Assembly (NCBI GenBank): GCA_022818135.1
Contig: JAFMSR010000015.1
Coordinates: 26,162,553 to 26,226,552, forward strand
DNA from: Saxidomus purpurata
Lineage: Eukaryota > Mollusca > Bivalvia > Venerida > Veneridae
Direction: 5' to 3'
DNA: 64,000 bases
A model generated the notes under the pieces. That model did not search any database, was not told the origin of the DNA, and saw only the letters and a program-made list of their open reading frames with translations. Below, piece after piece: positions 11,220-23,290 of this stretch. Position 1 is the first letter of the stretch; each line of letters begins with the position of its first letter. The position numbers and the translations under genes are program-made.

Positions 11220-11582
11220 TTAAAGCTGCTTGCTCTCAGATTTTGGCAAAAAAAATTAATGTTCTTCAAACTGTATGATATAACGTATTTTAGAACATAT
11301 AGTCATATGAAAAGGTTCCAGTATAATAAAATTCCTGTAGGGAATATCTGTAGATTTGAAATAATACGTTTCCATTAGTATTGCAAATGCTTTTTACATT
11401 TCAATATGAGCATATAGTATAGCGGTGCCGTAAAACCAGCATTTCAATCGATTTTTGCAAATTCCTACCTAAAATTTAAGTTCTATTGTTGATTCTAGCC
11501 TTAAGTTTCATATTTTATGGATTAGAATATAATTTTTAAAGAAAATATTTTTTTCACGGCAACTGAGAGTGAGCAGCTTTAA
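11220..11582. mobile_element. MITE family 1, copy A (TTAA target)
   Basis: TTAA AGCTGCTTGCTCTCAG at the left and CTGAGAGTGAGCAGCT TTAA at the right form ~16-bp terminal inverted repeats with a TTAA duplication. The interior (GTGCCGTAAAAC, GATTCTAGCC) matches copy B at 16398-16755. It is non-autonomous. TTAA targets are typical of piggyBac and Kolobok elements; which transposase moved it is unknown. Confidence 0.85.
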
Positions 11583-14500
11583 ACAGGAATGTTATTATGC
11601 AGCGCACTAAGCTATGCTTATTACTACACAAAAGATATTCCCCGACTTGATAAGGAACTGGTTAAACTCCTTACGTTTGATAAAAAATATTAGGAGGAAG
11701 AATCATGATTATTATTGAGAATTACTTCGGCCTTCGTGATTAGATTACTACGCATTTACACTCCACACAGTGATATACTAACCGGTATATCACTCAAAAG
11801 TCAAATCTATTTCCTAAATCAATTTTGTTCAACCTGTATTGTAAAATCGTTAATAACTGATGTAAAGATATAATAGTACATTTATAGCCATTCAACGACA
11901 AGGTATTTGCACAGAAATATATCCGTGATATCATATGAAAGGTTTTCTGAAATGAGAAAAAATACTTTCAAATGAAAACAACATATGTTTCGACGCAGCG
12001 TATTACATGTACAGCATTCAACTTTTTCTTCACATAAATAATCTATATTGGCCATTGCACTAGTACTAAAAATTACGAAAACATGTTACGGAATGTAATA
12101 CAACATCATCCAAGCACTAATGAATTTAGCTCTTAATTATTTCATTACGAAGAAAGAACTCATCAACCCTCACCTGAACGTTTGTAATAAAGTTAATGGA
12201 AGGCACAACTACTTTTGGCTGTTAGATTTCAAGCGCAACCGATTACTGAAGACTTATATTTGAAAGGTAAGTAATTGTTCCACCCACCTTAATACGTTTA
12301 CTGTGGTTCACATTGCAATATGCATCTCTGTGCTAGTGCAAATAGTTACTATTCATCTTGAGATTTAACAGTACTATTCCTTTGGAAAACAAGAATATGT
12401 AGATAAAGTTTTTAAGTTAAACATTTTGGTGCCTTGTTGTGACTAATAATATATAATGTATTTACTTTGTACTACAGCGCTCTCTTTTTGTCCCATGGCC
12501 GTTTAGGTCGGCCCTTTATAAGTGACAAACCAGTATTTCTTAGATATTTCCCTAACATAAAACTAGTACCAGGGTATTGGACATTATTTAATACTTGTAA
12601 TGTAAAGAGAAAGACCAACTACATTACTGACGTTCATATATTGCAAACATCGTACGAAATTCGACATTCAAAATGCTGATTACATTTTCGATTTTATATG
12701 GTATATGAAATTACTGTATCAATCGTTGGTGTCAATAGACATGTAAAATTGAATACAGATTTAATTCCATGACTAATAATAGGTGGTGTGACTAGTGAAC
12801 TCGAAATTCAAGAAGAGCTTGTTTGTTTTCTCGCAGATGCACCAAAATAACTAAAAAAAATTCTAGGATGAATGTTTAGCTCAGTTTAACAAATTGAAAA
12901 TAAACGATAAGTTACGAAACTTTAATTTGCTGTAGAGACCTAAATCCTTATAAAACTTCTCTCTTTACCCGGGTAAACAGAGTTCCAAATTTAATATTTG
13001 TTTGAAACGAGTGCCCAAGTATCTATTTGCTATGTTTATTCATGAATGTTTTCTAAATAATGATAGTATACGAAAACCAGGATTAATTGAAACTGTGTCT
13101 ACAATCGTTAGCAGTCAATAATGATGCTATAGAGCACCCTTTGAAAAGTGTTCAATTAAGTTTAAAGTGATGTGATAGAAACGCCATGTAAGAGCACTTC
13201 AAGACACAAAAAATATCGACGCGGAGGAAATTGGTACATCTAGAGGTAGATAATAATAATTTAAAATGCTTGACAAATAATATTATAAAATTTCATCAAA
13301 AGTAATGCTGTTATAAACGCATGTTGTTTGTCAGAATTCCATTTTCTAACAATAAAAGTTTTTAATTAAACAGTTTAAGCATAAACAGTTATATCTTAGC
13401 GCAATGACTTATTATGCAATCAGGCGAATCACTACTTTTATAAGAGAAAACATCTTTAAATTTTTACCTCGGATTTAATTGTTACAGTAATGCAATATTA
13501 CAAAAATGTATAAAAAAACGAAATACAAGTACATTTTATAGTTAAGCTATTACAATGTAGCTAAAGAAAGGAAACTACTTAAAACAATATTTAGTTTAAA
13601 TCAGTTTCACTACGTATACCAACAGTTTACTGTTACTAGAGTAATCGATATAGAAAAGCGAACAGAAGTTACAAAATTATCATGCACTAGTTGCAGGTCA
13701 AATACATTTATTCATGCACTGAGTAATTGATGAAAAACATACGTTGTTATACTAAAGATCTGTAATTTGTACTTTCTTGGATGCCACGGAATACAATTAA
13801 CTACGTATCGACACATGGATGCTTAACACATGATCATAATAGCATCTTAAAGTCCAATAAACTCATGAAAACCAGTTTTTTTTCTAGCAGACAGGCAACT
13901 TTAAGCAGTCTTTAAAAGAGGAAATATTGGTATTTCTTAAAACAACAATAGTTGATAAAAACATAAAAGTTTCTATTTGAGTATAATTGATATATGAATA
14001 CGTGACAGAGACGTTGATAAATGCCTGAAATATACTTAAAAGAGGAAAACTAAATGTATTTAAAGGTAGACATCAGCTTTAGGTATAAGCAAATAAAAAA
14101 GCAAGCTACCAAAACAAATCAACAACACAGTATCAGACAAAGCTTATGTATGATCTTTGTAGCTGGAATAAAACGATGAAACATATAAAATGTTAGGAGA
14201 ACTGAATTGCCAGTTTAAGCAACCCTGTCTTTTAACCCGATAGTATTCATTATAAAGTTGCTTCCAGAAGTAGAATGCAGCATCACGTTTTACCTTTGTT
14301 TAGCGTGAATAAAATACACATAACCTTGTTGAGTTCTGTCGTGTAAAATAAAGGTGAGAGGAGCTCAACGTACATGTATATCTCTAAGAGGGAAACTTTC
14401 TTATTATATAATAAGTTGAAAACATACTTTAACTTGTTTCTGTAGTCCACATTAGTGTAACATGTACGTACAACCTACAAATGTATCAAATGCGATTGAT

Positions 14501-16397
14501 AAAAGTAGATACTTCTGACCGAAGTAAACTTATATATACTTTTTTTGGCGAGTTTCAGTGTTTGCCATTTTCACGCAATTATAACATTCTCCATACTGCT
14601 GTTGTTTTTTATATTTGTTTAGTTTAGGGTTACATTTAAAGACCTCTCTCAATGGTTCAATAGTTAATATAACTTTTAAAAAAAAAGTCATGTTTGAAAT
14701 TGCCAAAATAATTTAAACAATATCTACGTAAAAGTTTTTATTATTCGTTCAACATAAAGGCACGGCGTCTAACGAACATGTGGAACTATTAAATTGTTTT
14801 ATATAATACTTCAAAATAAGGGTGAGCCGACAACTTTCTTGAAAGAAAAAGCCATGAGTGAAATGCAGGTATTTTATTTTTGTGATTGGTACAATGTACA
14901 TAATTATGATCATGTTTGGTCTTTAGCTTTGAGCTGTTAATTAACATTCTACGGAGATTCAGTTCAGAATTTATTGCAACACACTCGTTATCCAGCGTAT
15001 GTCTTTCATCTGTGTGTTGCACTTATTTTTGCATCATTAAGCACACCTAAAAATAGCAGTACTAGCTTGTACTTTCATTCAAGATGTCATACAAACTGTA
15101 GCTATGTATATACTCACCGGCAAAAGAAAGGCAACTTTACCTTCGCACTAAAACTTTATGTACCCGATTAGGCGGAAATCAGTACTGAGACATAGCCATA
15201 ATTGGCAAAATTAAAAACAGTTTTTGCTAACTTATCCCATTATAATTTTACACAGCATGATGGTAACTTTACAAAATGCTCGATTTCATGAAAAGTTGTT
15301 TGTTTTTCACTATAAATGATACATTTTTTTTACTTATTGAAAAAGTTGTGTATCGTTTGCCACATAGTACGAGAGGTGAATATCAACCGGACTGTTGCTA
15401 CATTTCTTTAATTACTCCATATTTCAATTTGATTTTTCGTACATCATGTACAAACTTTAATTCGTTATACAAATTTCACAAAATGATAATTATCTCAGAA
15501 ACACGGAAATCAATTTTCAGCGTTTCTGTAGTAACCGACTTACGTGACTGAATAATCAGTAAATAATACATGCCCAAAGATGCATATACATTTCTTGCGT
15601 TCTGATTTGAAAATCTTGGTTCGGCACTCCAACGTTATTACCTGATGTCACATACATAATTTTACCAATTACCATGGTCATTCCATTTTCTGTTTGAACA
15701 AAACAGTAAACAACAAGAAAAAACATTGCCAAAAATAGCTTTGTCAAAATAACAGAAAAAGCGCACTTTTATTTATTTGTATTAGGAAGGTGTTAACGTC
15801 CTATCTGCTCCTATTTCTATAGACACTAAGAATAGTTTTAACCTTACCCATCGATATAAGCTTTTCTTTAATGCAGATTTGTTTCTGGTCAACGGTTGTG
15901 ACTCAAAACAATATAAAAAGCTAATGCATCTCCATGATTAACAAATTCAAAACGTGCGTAACGTAGAGTGTAAACTTTTAAAGTAAATAATCAGTATAAA
16001 AACAAAAACAGAAGCAAAGATTAAGCTGACTGTATATTCTGAGCTGTTAATGGCCTTCTATTTTTAGAGTAACAAACACCGTAATTCTTTCCTCAAGCAC
16101 AGCAATAAATCATTTCATGCTGTGACACTCACTGATTAGGATTATTCTAGTACACGGCGCTTTTCGATAAATTTCTTTAAGAACCGTAACAACTGAAGTA
16201 TATGTGCATCCAAAGTATGAGAGTTGAAACGCTGTTATTGATCACGGACATTTGTTTTAACTTCAAAGATGTCGTTGAAGATAGAAGTTTCAGCTAAATC
16301 GGCAAGACAATCATTATTTTACTACCGAATTTCTTTGTAGCCGGTCTGGTTATAGCAACTTTGCAATACTGTTGGTTGTGGCGTTTCGTTTTTATGT
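11583..16397. other. AT-rich 4.8-kb stretch without a gene
   Basis: Contains a small perfect hairpin at 11770-11793 (GTGATATAC against GTATATCAC). ORFs at 12467-12679, 14789-15022, 14974-15171, 15276-15551 and 15556-15747 are unrecognised and overlap on both strands, as expected by chance. Confidence 0.55.
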
Positions 16398-16755
16398 TTA
16401 AAGCTGCTCGCTCTTAGATTTTGTTAAAAAAATACAGTACTTTAAACTATATGAAAATAACATAATTCAGAACATATAGTCATATAAAAAGGTTCCAGTA
16501 TAAATTCCTGTTAATTATATCTGTAGATTTGAAATAATACGCTACCAAATAATAAAGCGTTGCAAGCGCTCTTCGAATTTTAATAAATAGTGTAGCGGTG
16601 CCGTAAAACGAGCATTTTCGATCGATAATTGCAAATTCCTACCTAGTTTTGTACTTCTCTTGTTGACTCTAGCCTTTAGTTTTATATTCATGTATTAGTA
16701 TGTCATTTTTGAAAGTTTTATTTTTTCAACGGCAACTGAGAGCGAGCAGTTTTAA
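16398..16755. mobile_element. MITE family 1, copy B (TTAA target)
   Basis: Ends TTAA AGCTGCTCGCTCTTAG and CTGAGAGCGAGCAGTT TTAA. The interior aligns over its whole length with copy A (AGAACATATAGTCATAT, AGGTTCCAGTATAA, GCGGTGCCGTAAAAC), with small indels. Confidence 0.85.
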
Positions 16756-17324
16756 GATATTAATGCGAATCATTTGCTCAAGTGTCAAATAAGCAAAGCT
16801 TTTCCAATATCAATTACAGACTACCAATGATAAATCATCTAAGTTGATGGTAATAAGATCTTTTTGAACATTTGAAAAGGTTTAACTATTCCTATATAAA
16901 TAAAGAACAAAGAATATGTACATCATTTTACGTAAAATATATCAAGATCATAGACAGACAACATATGCGCATACACTTACAATCGCTTTCTGTGTTTTTG
17001 ATTACACTGAAATGTTCCTAATGGTTGAACATAGTTCTGGGTATTTCTCGAAGTAAATACCGTGTTATTGTGTTACAATCGTAATAACAAATGCCTCCAA
17101 ATATTTTATCGTTGCATAAAATACAGTCAGACGTGCTACTTACTATGTATAAAGTGTTAGGTATACTTTCTTAGACACGATAGACGCATTACCATATAGT
17201 GAACATTGTAGTTACATTTTTCAGTAGTAATCAAGCAACTATCTAGTAAATGGAACGTGTGGAAGTAAATGGAAACATTTCAATCCTAAAGAATGTTGGT
17301 TTATTGTCCTTCTTACTGCAAAAC
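16756..17324. other. AT-rich stretch without a gene
   Basis: Nothing supported. Confidence 0.5.
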
Positions 17325-17492
17325 ATGGGGAGGCCATTGAAAATTGCACACTAATTTAAACTTTCTGTAACGTAATGGTAGTGAGACGTATTTATTTTCC
17401 AGACAGAGATAGCAGCATGATATATAACTTTTGATATGTATGTTTTGGTATAAATAAAATGATAAATCGTTGGTAGAGGGTGGTCACATACT
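17325..17492 (+). pseudogene. Segment G2, decayed coding-like paralog of G1
   Basis: The frame from 17399 reads PDRDSSMIYNF, a TGA, then YVCFGINKMINRW before TAG 17474-17476. See G1 for the matching peptide. The 5' part (GGCCATTGAAAATTGCACA) matches G1 and G3. G2, M2 and F3 follow each other within 1 kb, mirroring G1-M1-F5. Two stops make it non-functional. Confidence 0.4.
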
Positions 17493-17708
17493 TAATCAAG
17501 ATGAAAAATGACGGGAAACATTTTCCTTTCCGACAATTGTAAAATTTCCTGCTCGCTTTTCTGTTTTAAACACGATTACAGAAATTGTCTTAGCATTTTG
17601 TTTAGGTCCTTAGGCAAGCATCATTTGTATAATCTCAAATCCGTATCTCTTTAAAACTTAATAATATAATACTGCAACAATGATCTTAGAGTAATCTGAC
17701 GTATATAG

Positions 17709-17798
17709 CTTGTGCGGAGGAAGCATGAATGCATCAATACAGAACATGAATTGGAGAAGCAAGTTATCTTTCTTCAACAGCTAAAATATCTTTGCTGA
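17709..17798 (+). pseudogene. Segment M2, coding-like paralog of M1
   Basis: After TAG 17706-17708 the frame reads LVRRKHECINTEHELEKQVI then FLQQLKYLC and stops at TGA 17796-17798. Codon by codon it pairs with M1 (ELLKQVI, LQEGRYLL), with GTA/GTT, ATT/ATC, CTC/CTT and TTA/CTT synonymous changes. The repeating E-L-K-Q-V-I-L-Q-L pattern suggests a short coiled coil. It is truncated by the stop, and family is unknown. Confidence 0.4.
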
Positions 17799-18264
17799 AA
17801 AAAACTACAAATTTGTATTTCTTTCATATTTATATGCAAAGCAGACATGGCGCTATATTTTGATATATTTTACATTTACACGTGTCAGCTAGTTATAGAG
17901 CATACATGCACTCAGAAACGACAAATTCATCTGCAAAGGAATAATGTTGTGAAACACGTATCAACTTTTGTTCTATTGGAAAAAGTACATGAAAATAAAT
18001 ACAAAAAATTTAATACGGATGGAATATTTCCGTTTATTTCACTCATTAACACTACGGTATTTAAAACAAATAAAAGGACTAATACGCTGCTAATGAGTCG
18101 AGGACACATGCTTTTAAACACGATGTGAAGCTCCTTTTTTCACATTTGAGTTACCCTTCTGTTTAATGAGAGAAAGAAGTTATTAGTTGAAAAAGAAGGG
18201 TTCAAATATCAAAAAATGAGTAAATAAAATCAAATGTACTACATGCTCTGCAATCATTAATGTA
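17799..18264. other. Stretch between M2 and F3
   Basis: An unrecognised ORF (17847-18128, +) overlaps an opposite-strand ORF (17927-18121). No conserved partner was found at the matching place in the G1-F5 unit, so neither is called a gene. Confidence 0.4.
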
Positions 18265-18405
18265 ATGTAATCTTTTTCTATACAAATAATGCCTCCTGTC
18301 TTATGTGTTTAACGGCAATGTAAGCTATGTGACATGTGCTGTAATCTTACAACGATAATGGCGGCTAGCCAGCGATGAGATTTTAAATTTGTCTCTTAAA
18401 CTACA
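18265..18405 (+). pseudogene. Segment F3, decayed F paralog
   Basis: ACAAATAATGCCTCCTGTCT matches F2 (ACAAATAATGCCTTCTATCT), and TGTGACATGTG and ATGGCGGC are kept. In the F2 frame it reads CLLSYVFNGNVSYVTCAVIL, then a stop, then WRLASDEILNL. The third-base-only changes against F2 are all synonymous. The acceptor AG is gone (CTTTTTCTAT precedes it) and no donor is visible. Confidence 0.35.
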
Positions 18406-19383
18406 CAGTAATATTACGTGTTTGCGATAAGACAGAAATCCTTTAAACGTAATACACGTCATAAAATAATACATCATGTTCTAAAAGATATTTGGAACAT
18501 TTCTTCCTTGAAAGTGTTTCACCGAATTTACTAAGCGTTGCTTGCGTTATTACATAGGCATGTTTTGCAAGCCGTATTTTTCCCTCATTATATAATAGGT
18601 CACAATGATTGGCTGTCTTTGAAAACTAACACAGCTTCTCTGAAATAAGAAAAATAGTGCATCTCTTAGTCTATGACAAATTCAAAGAGCCTGATGTTCA
18701 ATATGTTCATATAATCTTTACTTATATGACTGTATAATTCAGAACGAATTGAGCAAATCGTCATTTTTTCATTATGTTTAGGTACAGTTTTGCGGCCTTA
18801 GGTCGTATTGTTACACCTTTACTTCTGGCCTACTAGTATTTTAGGGTGAAGGTCATGAATATGGATCCGAGATATTCTCTTGATTTCAAATGTAAACTCC
18901 CGAGTACGGATATCGTACAATGTACCGCGTTGACTATCTCTGATTTTGAGAAATTAATCAAGTAGAGGCATATTATTTATTATAGATTTGTGGTATCAAT
19001 TTGGCAATAAGTGCACATTTATAACAACAGGAAACACATTTAATATGCATAAATGATGGGACAACCAACACTTATCATTGTAATAAAACACGTGTATCTA
19101 TTAAATCGGAAATTCTATTAAAATGCACAGCTTTAAATATCAAAGAACAAGCAAAATAACAAACACTTGAAAATGTTAGATGAATTAAGGTAACTTTCAT
19201 CTACAATGAAATGTTCTTTTCATTTGAAAAATAATTGGATAAATAAATTAAGTCACAGTATATTTAATCATGATACTGCATAACTACGCCTTGGCACTTG
19301 TGTCAAAGTGTACTATTTACATTATTTGGCTGTAGAACTATAAAAAGTGACAATGAACTTTTATATAGTTGATAACATGCTGG
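18406..19383. other. AT-rich stretch without a gene
   Basis: Nothing supported up to the left end of the 5.5-kb element. Confidence 0.5.
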
Positions 19384-19432
19384 CACTACGTACAGTAGTC
19401 GGAACGTAACAGTTGTCAAAATTTGCGTATAT

Positions 19433-19476
19433 CGTGCGTATAACGTGCGTGTAACGTGCGTATAACGTGCGTGCAC
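19433..19476 (+). repeat. Left subterminal 11-bp repeats
   Basis: Four consecutive 11-mers: CGTGCGTATAA, CGTGCGTGTAA, CGTGCGTATAA, CGTGCGTGCAC. One repeat per helical turn would place the CGTGCGT core on one DNA face. Related TATCGTG words, and reverse-strand copies (TACACGATACACGAT), continue to about 19600. Likely transposase-binding sites (inference). Confidence 0.85.
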
Positions 19477-20162
19477 TCATCGTGTATTTTGTCAATCGTA
19501 TATCGTGTATCATATCGTATCATTCATCGTGCAACGTGCACCATATACTTTACACGATACACGATATACGATTCCCGATGCACGATAATCCATACGGTAT
19601 ACGTACGATTCGATGGTGTATTCCGTAGTTAATCGTTTTATTTAGCGAGTACATCTCCCCCAAAAAAGTGCTGATTTCAGTTTATATTATTTAGTGTAGT
19701 TGCGGGCAAAAAAGACTTCCGGGACAGGTCAAAGGTATTTTCACCTCATATCCGAAATTTAGATCTTTTTTTTTGCAACGGAAAGGACATCTTTTTTTTA
19801 TTTAAACTGTTGTCAATGCATCCTTAAAGTGCAGCAGACAAGGTACGCCTGCACTGAAGTAACATACCGTGGGTATGATGTTAACAAGTTTTTTATTGGC
19901 TAGATGCAAATAATACGCCGAATCAACTACACTTTTATGAAATTATTTAAAGTCCAATAAAAAGTTGTTTCGGGTAATCCTGGTAATCCTTTTTAAATTC
20001 CCGATATTGAATTAAAACTATGAATTATACTGCCTGGTTGGAATAATATAGGCAGTGGCCACTACCAATAATATATCTGTTAGCTGACATAAGGAGAAAG
20101 GCAATTAGGTAGTGTCTTTGACTGATTAATTAGTTTGAGCAATTTTAAGGTCTTTCAAATTA

Positions 20163-20427
20163 CTATTTCAAAGACCTTGGTTGACTCTCATCAAAAGCCT
20201 CGATGTCATTCAAAACAGGGTCCATATTGTCCAAAATAAAGGCCTCCGGCTGGACGTAAGTGCATTGTCCTCTACTCCTGCCTACCTGTTTGAACTTGAG
20301 GCTGGGGCTGTGCCCCTTAATTAGACTGAGGCGCCAGGAAAAGATTCTCAAATACTGAGCGAAGTCAAGGTTTTTGTCAGTGAGATCATAACGAACGGCT
20401 ATTTTGTAAGATCCTCCTGCAAGTGCC
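20163..20427 (-). pseudogene. Terminal-exon-like ORF inside the CACTA-like element
   Basis: On the minus strand a pyrimidine-rich tract (GTTCATTTTTTTCATAG) ends at 20428 and is followed by 87 open codons to TAG 20163-20165. The peptide begins ALAGGSYKIAVRYDLTDKNL, continues with FAQYLRIFSWRLSLIKG and ends with AFILDNMDPVLNDIEAFDES. Composition, GC content and codon use look coding, unlike the flanks. A second possible splice donor (CAG|GTAGGC) lies inside it at about 20285. I do not recognise the protein. Upstream on that strand (higher coordinates) lies an opposite-strand retrotransposon remnant rather than an obvious preceding exon. It may be the last exon of the element's own gene, or a captured host exon. 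Confidence 0.45.
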
Positions 20428-20504
20428 CTATGAAAAAAATGAACAAATCTGACATACCGCATCTCGTAAAGTTAAAAACTCTAATTAATATCAGCTATTT
20501 TTTA

Positions 20505-21222
20505 CTCTGGACATCTACATATATACACAGATGGGTCTAAAAATCCAGGCTCTGGTATAGTAGCAGAAATACAACAGAAATGATAACAATAGACACTGCA
20601 TTGAGCTGGCTTTTACATCATCAACCTAAAAAACTAGTTATATTGTATATATTTTCAGATTCACTATCATCTCTGGTCTCAATGAAATAAAAACAACAGT
20701 CATTCTAGACCAGAGTTATTGAAAACATTATTATTATTCATAAATTTTATCAATGCCTAAAAAGGCTTACCAGTTACCATGTCATAGTGCCCAGCTCATG
20801 TAGGTTTATATGTCTGGTAATGAGAGCAGATGATGTAGACAAAAGGGGCCTGGTTTAGGGGCCATCATCCAGGACATTCCATACTCACCCACAGAAATAT
20901 ATGCCAGGATTCAAACCACTATCGTGGATGGATGATGTAGAGAATTGAAACTTTAAAAAACACATTTTGCCGCAAAACAGTGCGACCGGGCCGTCCTATG
21001 GGATACTCGACAAATTACAAAATGGACAAATCAATCACACGTCTTAGGCTGGGCGCAAACTTACTACCAACCAGCTCGGGTTGGTACATACTTTGGGTTG
21101 ACCAGGTTTGCATCCAGTGCATTGTAGAATGTAACACCCATCACTGGCTATTTCACTGCATAGCTTTCACCACACAGAGACTAAAATTTAAGCCAGAAAT
21201 GGATAAGCTTGGACTTGCATGA
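20505..21222 (+). pseudogene. Degenerate non-LTR retrotransposon: RNase H and C-terminal zinc motif
   Basis: Reading across frameshifts gives IYTDGSKNPGSGIVAE (the RNase H DG motif), then LSWLL, IFSDSLSSL (second acidic residue in SDS), PAHVG, SGNE and RADDVDKRG, in the order usual for RNase H domains of non-LTR elements. The downstream ORF 20980-21222 reads ITRLRLGANLLP, VCIQC, HHWLFHC and TTQRLKF, matching the Cys/His tail of the same elements. At least two frameshifts and several stops are present. The reverse transcriptase part is absent, so it is 5'-truncated. Such RNase H-bearing elements belong to the I/R1/Jockey-related groups; I cannot place the clade. Confidence 0.85.
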
Positions 21223-22826
21223 TTTCACTATCAATGATTATTCTCAGTCCAAGAAAAGCCCTAAGTAAATGTGTATAGAGGTTGTTGGAAAATAACATAG
21301 TAGACTGTGAAATGACTAATAATACTCAGTAACCTAATTTACTTCAGTTGCTATCAAACCCCTTTCTGTAGGTCACTAGTCAAAAGTCTTAACAATTCTT
21401 GTAAAAATGCATTTTTTTATATTTAACAAGTACTTAGTATTTTAATTGTAGTAGTAAATAAGCTTTTTCACTGGTTAGTGGGTGTTGATTTATATTGGCA
21501 ACCCAACAACATAAAATTCAAATTTGTTATTATTTAGCAAATCATAGTCTGCACATTACAGAAATTAGCAGGGCGTGACAGGTGACATGTCAGTAGGGGT
21601 TGCTCAATCACTGTACCTGTTACATGCCTGTTTCAGTTATAAAATACTGTAACTGTAATTTATATCTTATATATAATTTAATACTGTATGGTAGTTTGCA
21701 CTGTCTGTATGGCACCATATAATAATTATAATTAAAAAATATCACTAGCTATTATCTGTAATCTGTGGGGGATGGAGGGGGTAGGGGGTGGGTTCAGGAT
21801 AAATTTAAGCCGTTTTCCCCTTACAAACCTACTCCTACTACCTCCAGTTGAATGAAACATATCATGATCATTAAGTATATCCTTGCCGGTTTGGACTGGC
21901 CACTGGCCATACAGATGCTAAATCTGATCACCTGTATCTTTCTTACCAGTTTAACTGTAACAAACTCTTACTTCAGAAGGGGGCACATAGAAAAAAATGA
22001 TTTTATTCAAGTTGTATACCTTGAAATAAGTTTTATTAGATTTGTAATATATATCCATCTTGTGAGAACACTCACACTTGATTAATAATTGTATTTTAGT
22101 ATTACAAGTAGTTCTTTTACTGAAGATCCTACCTGAAACCCCATGTTTAAGTAAAATGTTTAACTTTTTATAAATAACTTTGAATAGTAAGTTCTGCAAA
22201 GAGCTTAGATATTTAAGTATACACTAGTATAATATCACTAGAAAAGTACCATAATCATTTTGTATAAAATGAATAAACAAATTTTAAAAATAAGATTTCA
22301 AAGGCTAAGATGGCAAAATTGTGCTTGTGTAGACTTCCCGTAAAGCAAGTAATACCGGCTTACACCTATTTTTCAGTAGTTTTACTTTGAACACCTCTAT
22401 ATTGTGTGTTGTTTGTAATCTTAATAGCTTAATTAATAAAGAAAATAATTTTAACATCATATCTATTACTAAATCACAATTTACTCTGGTCTCAGTAGAC
22501 CGGTTGTATAGTTATGTAGTCATATAGTACTTCTGACAGATCTCCTCTGATTAGTTTGATAAATTGAATCCATTTTAGAAATCCTACAAAGGGCCTTTTT
22601 ACCTGTAAGTATGGCAGAGGCGGTGCTTGAACTCTGTCCGGTTTATTAAATTTGTTCCTCATCTCTGATAGTTTCCTAAAATGCTTAGCTTACATTAATT
22701 TGAACAAATATAGATCTTTTTAGATCTTTCTACATATCTAAATTCCAAAATAACTAAAAAAAACATGAGTATCATCATTGCAGAGCTCTATTCTGCAGTC
22801 TCATAGTTATTGAGGTTTTTGAAACA
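21223..22826. other. Interior of the 5.5-kb element, AT-rich
   Basis: No transposase motif seen on either strand. A G-rich run at 21767-21792 is listed separately. Confidence 0.5.
21767..21792 (+). other. G-quadruplex-type motif
   Basis: Four G-runs (GGGGG, GGGGG, GGGGG, GGG) separated by ATGGA, TA and T fit the G3+N1-7 pattern in an otherwise AT-rich stretch. Confidence 0.6.
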
Positions 22827-22918
22827 TGTGAGGTTACACCCCCTTTATAAATATAGAGTGTTGCTCAGCTCTTGTGAGGTTACACCCCCTTTATAAATAT
22901 AGAGTGTTGCTCAGCTCT
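22827..22918 (+). repeat. 46-bp perfect tandem duplication
   Basis: TGTGAGGTTACACCCCCTTT begins both copies (22827 and 22873). The two 46-bp units look identical, so the duplication is recent. Confidence 0.95.
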
Positions 22919-23052
22919 TTTCATATTGTTGTCAGTCTTCCATCAATTTATTTGCTAATGCTACATGTGTATTCCAAGAACAATTTTTCCAAATGATCTA
23001 CTACATGTATAGTATAAATTTTAAAGTAAAAGGTAAAGTGTTTGTTTATTAT

Positions 23053-23290
23053 AGTGTCACCCCTATTTAAAGGGCCAGCCATTTCTGACTTATGAGACAC
23101 CTTCTTTTTGAGCACATGTGCCTCCCAAATCCTATTATTTTATTGCCAGGTACCAGGCAGGTAGGCATACGGTAACCATTATTTAACTAGCTGGCGGCTC
23201 AACAACCGGCCATATCAGAACGGACCCCTGGTGGGATTCAAACCTTCGACCTCCCACTCCATGCCTAAACCACTAGACCAAGGAAGACGG
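23053..23290 (-). mobile_element. tRNA-derived SINE
   Basis: On the minus strand the head reads TTGGTCTAGTGGTTTAGGC (box A) and AGGTTTGAATCCCACCAGG (box B). A ~170-bp body follows (GGCCGGTTGTTGAGCCGCC, CCTACCTGCCTGGTACC, GGGAGGCACATGTGCTC) and ends near GGGGTGACACTAT. Layout and length fit a tRNA-head SINE of the kind common in molluscs. No clear target duplication. Confidence 0.75.
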
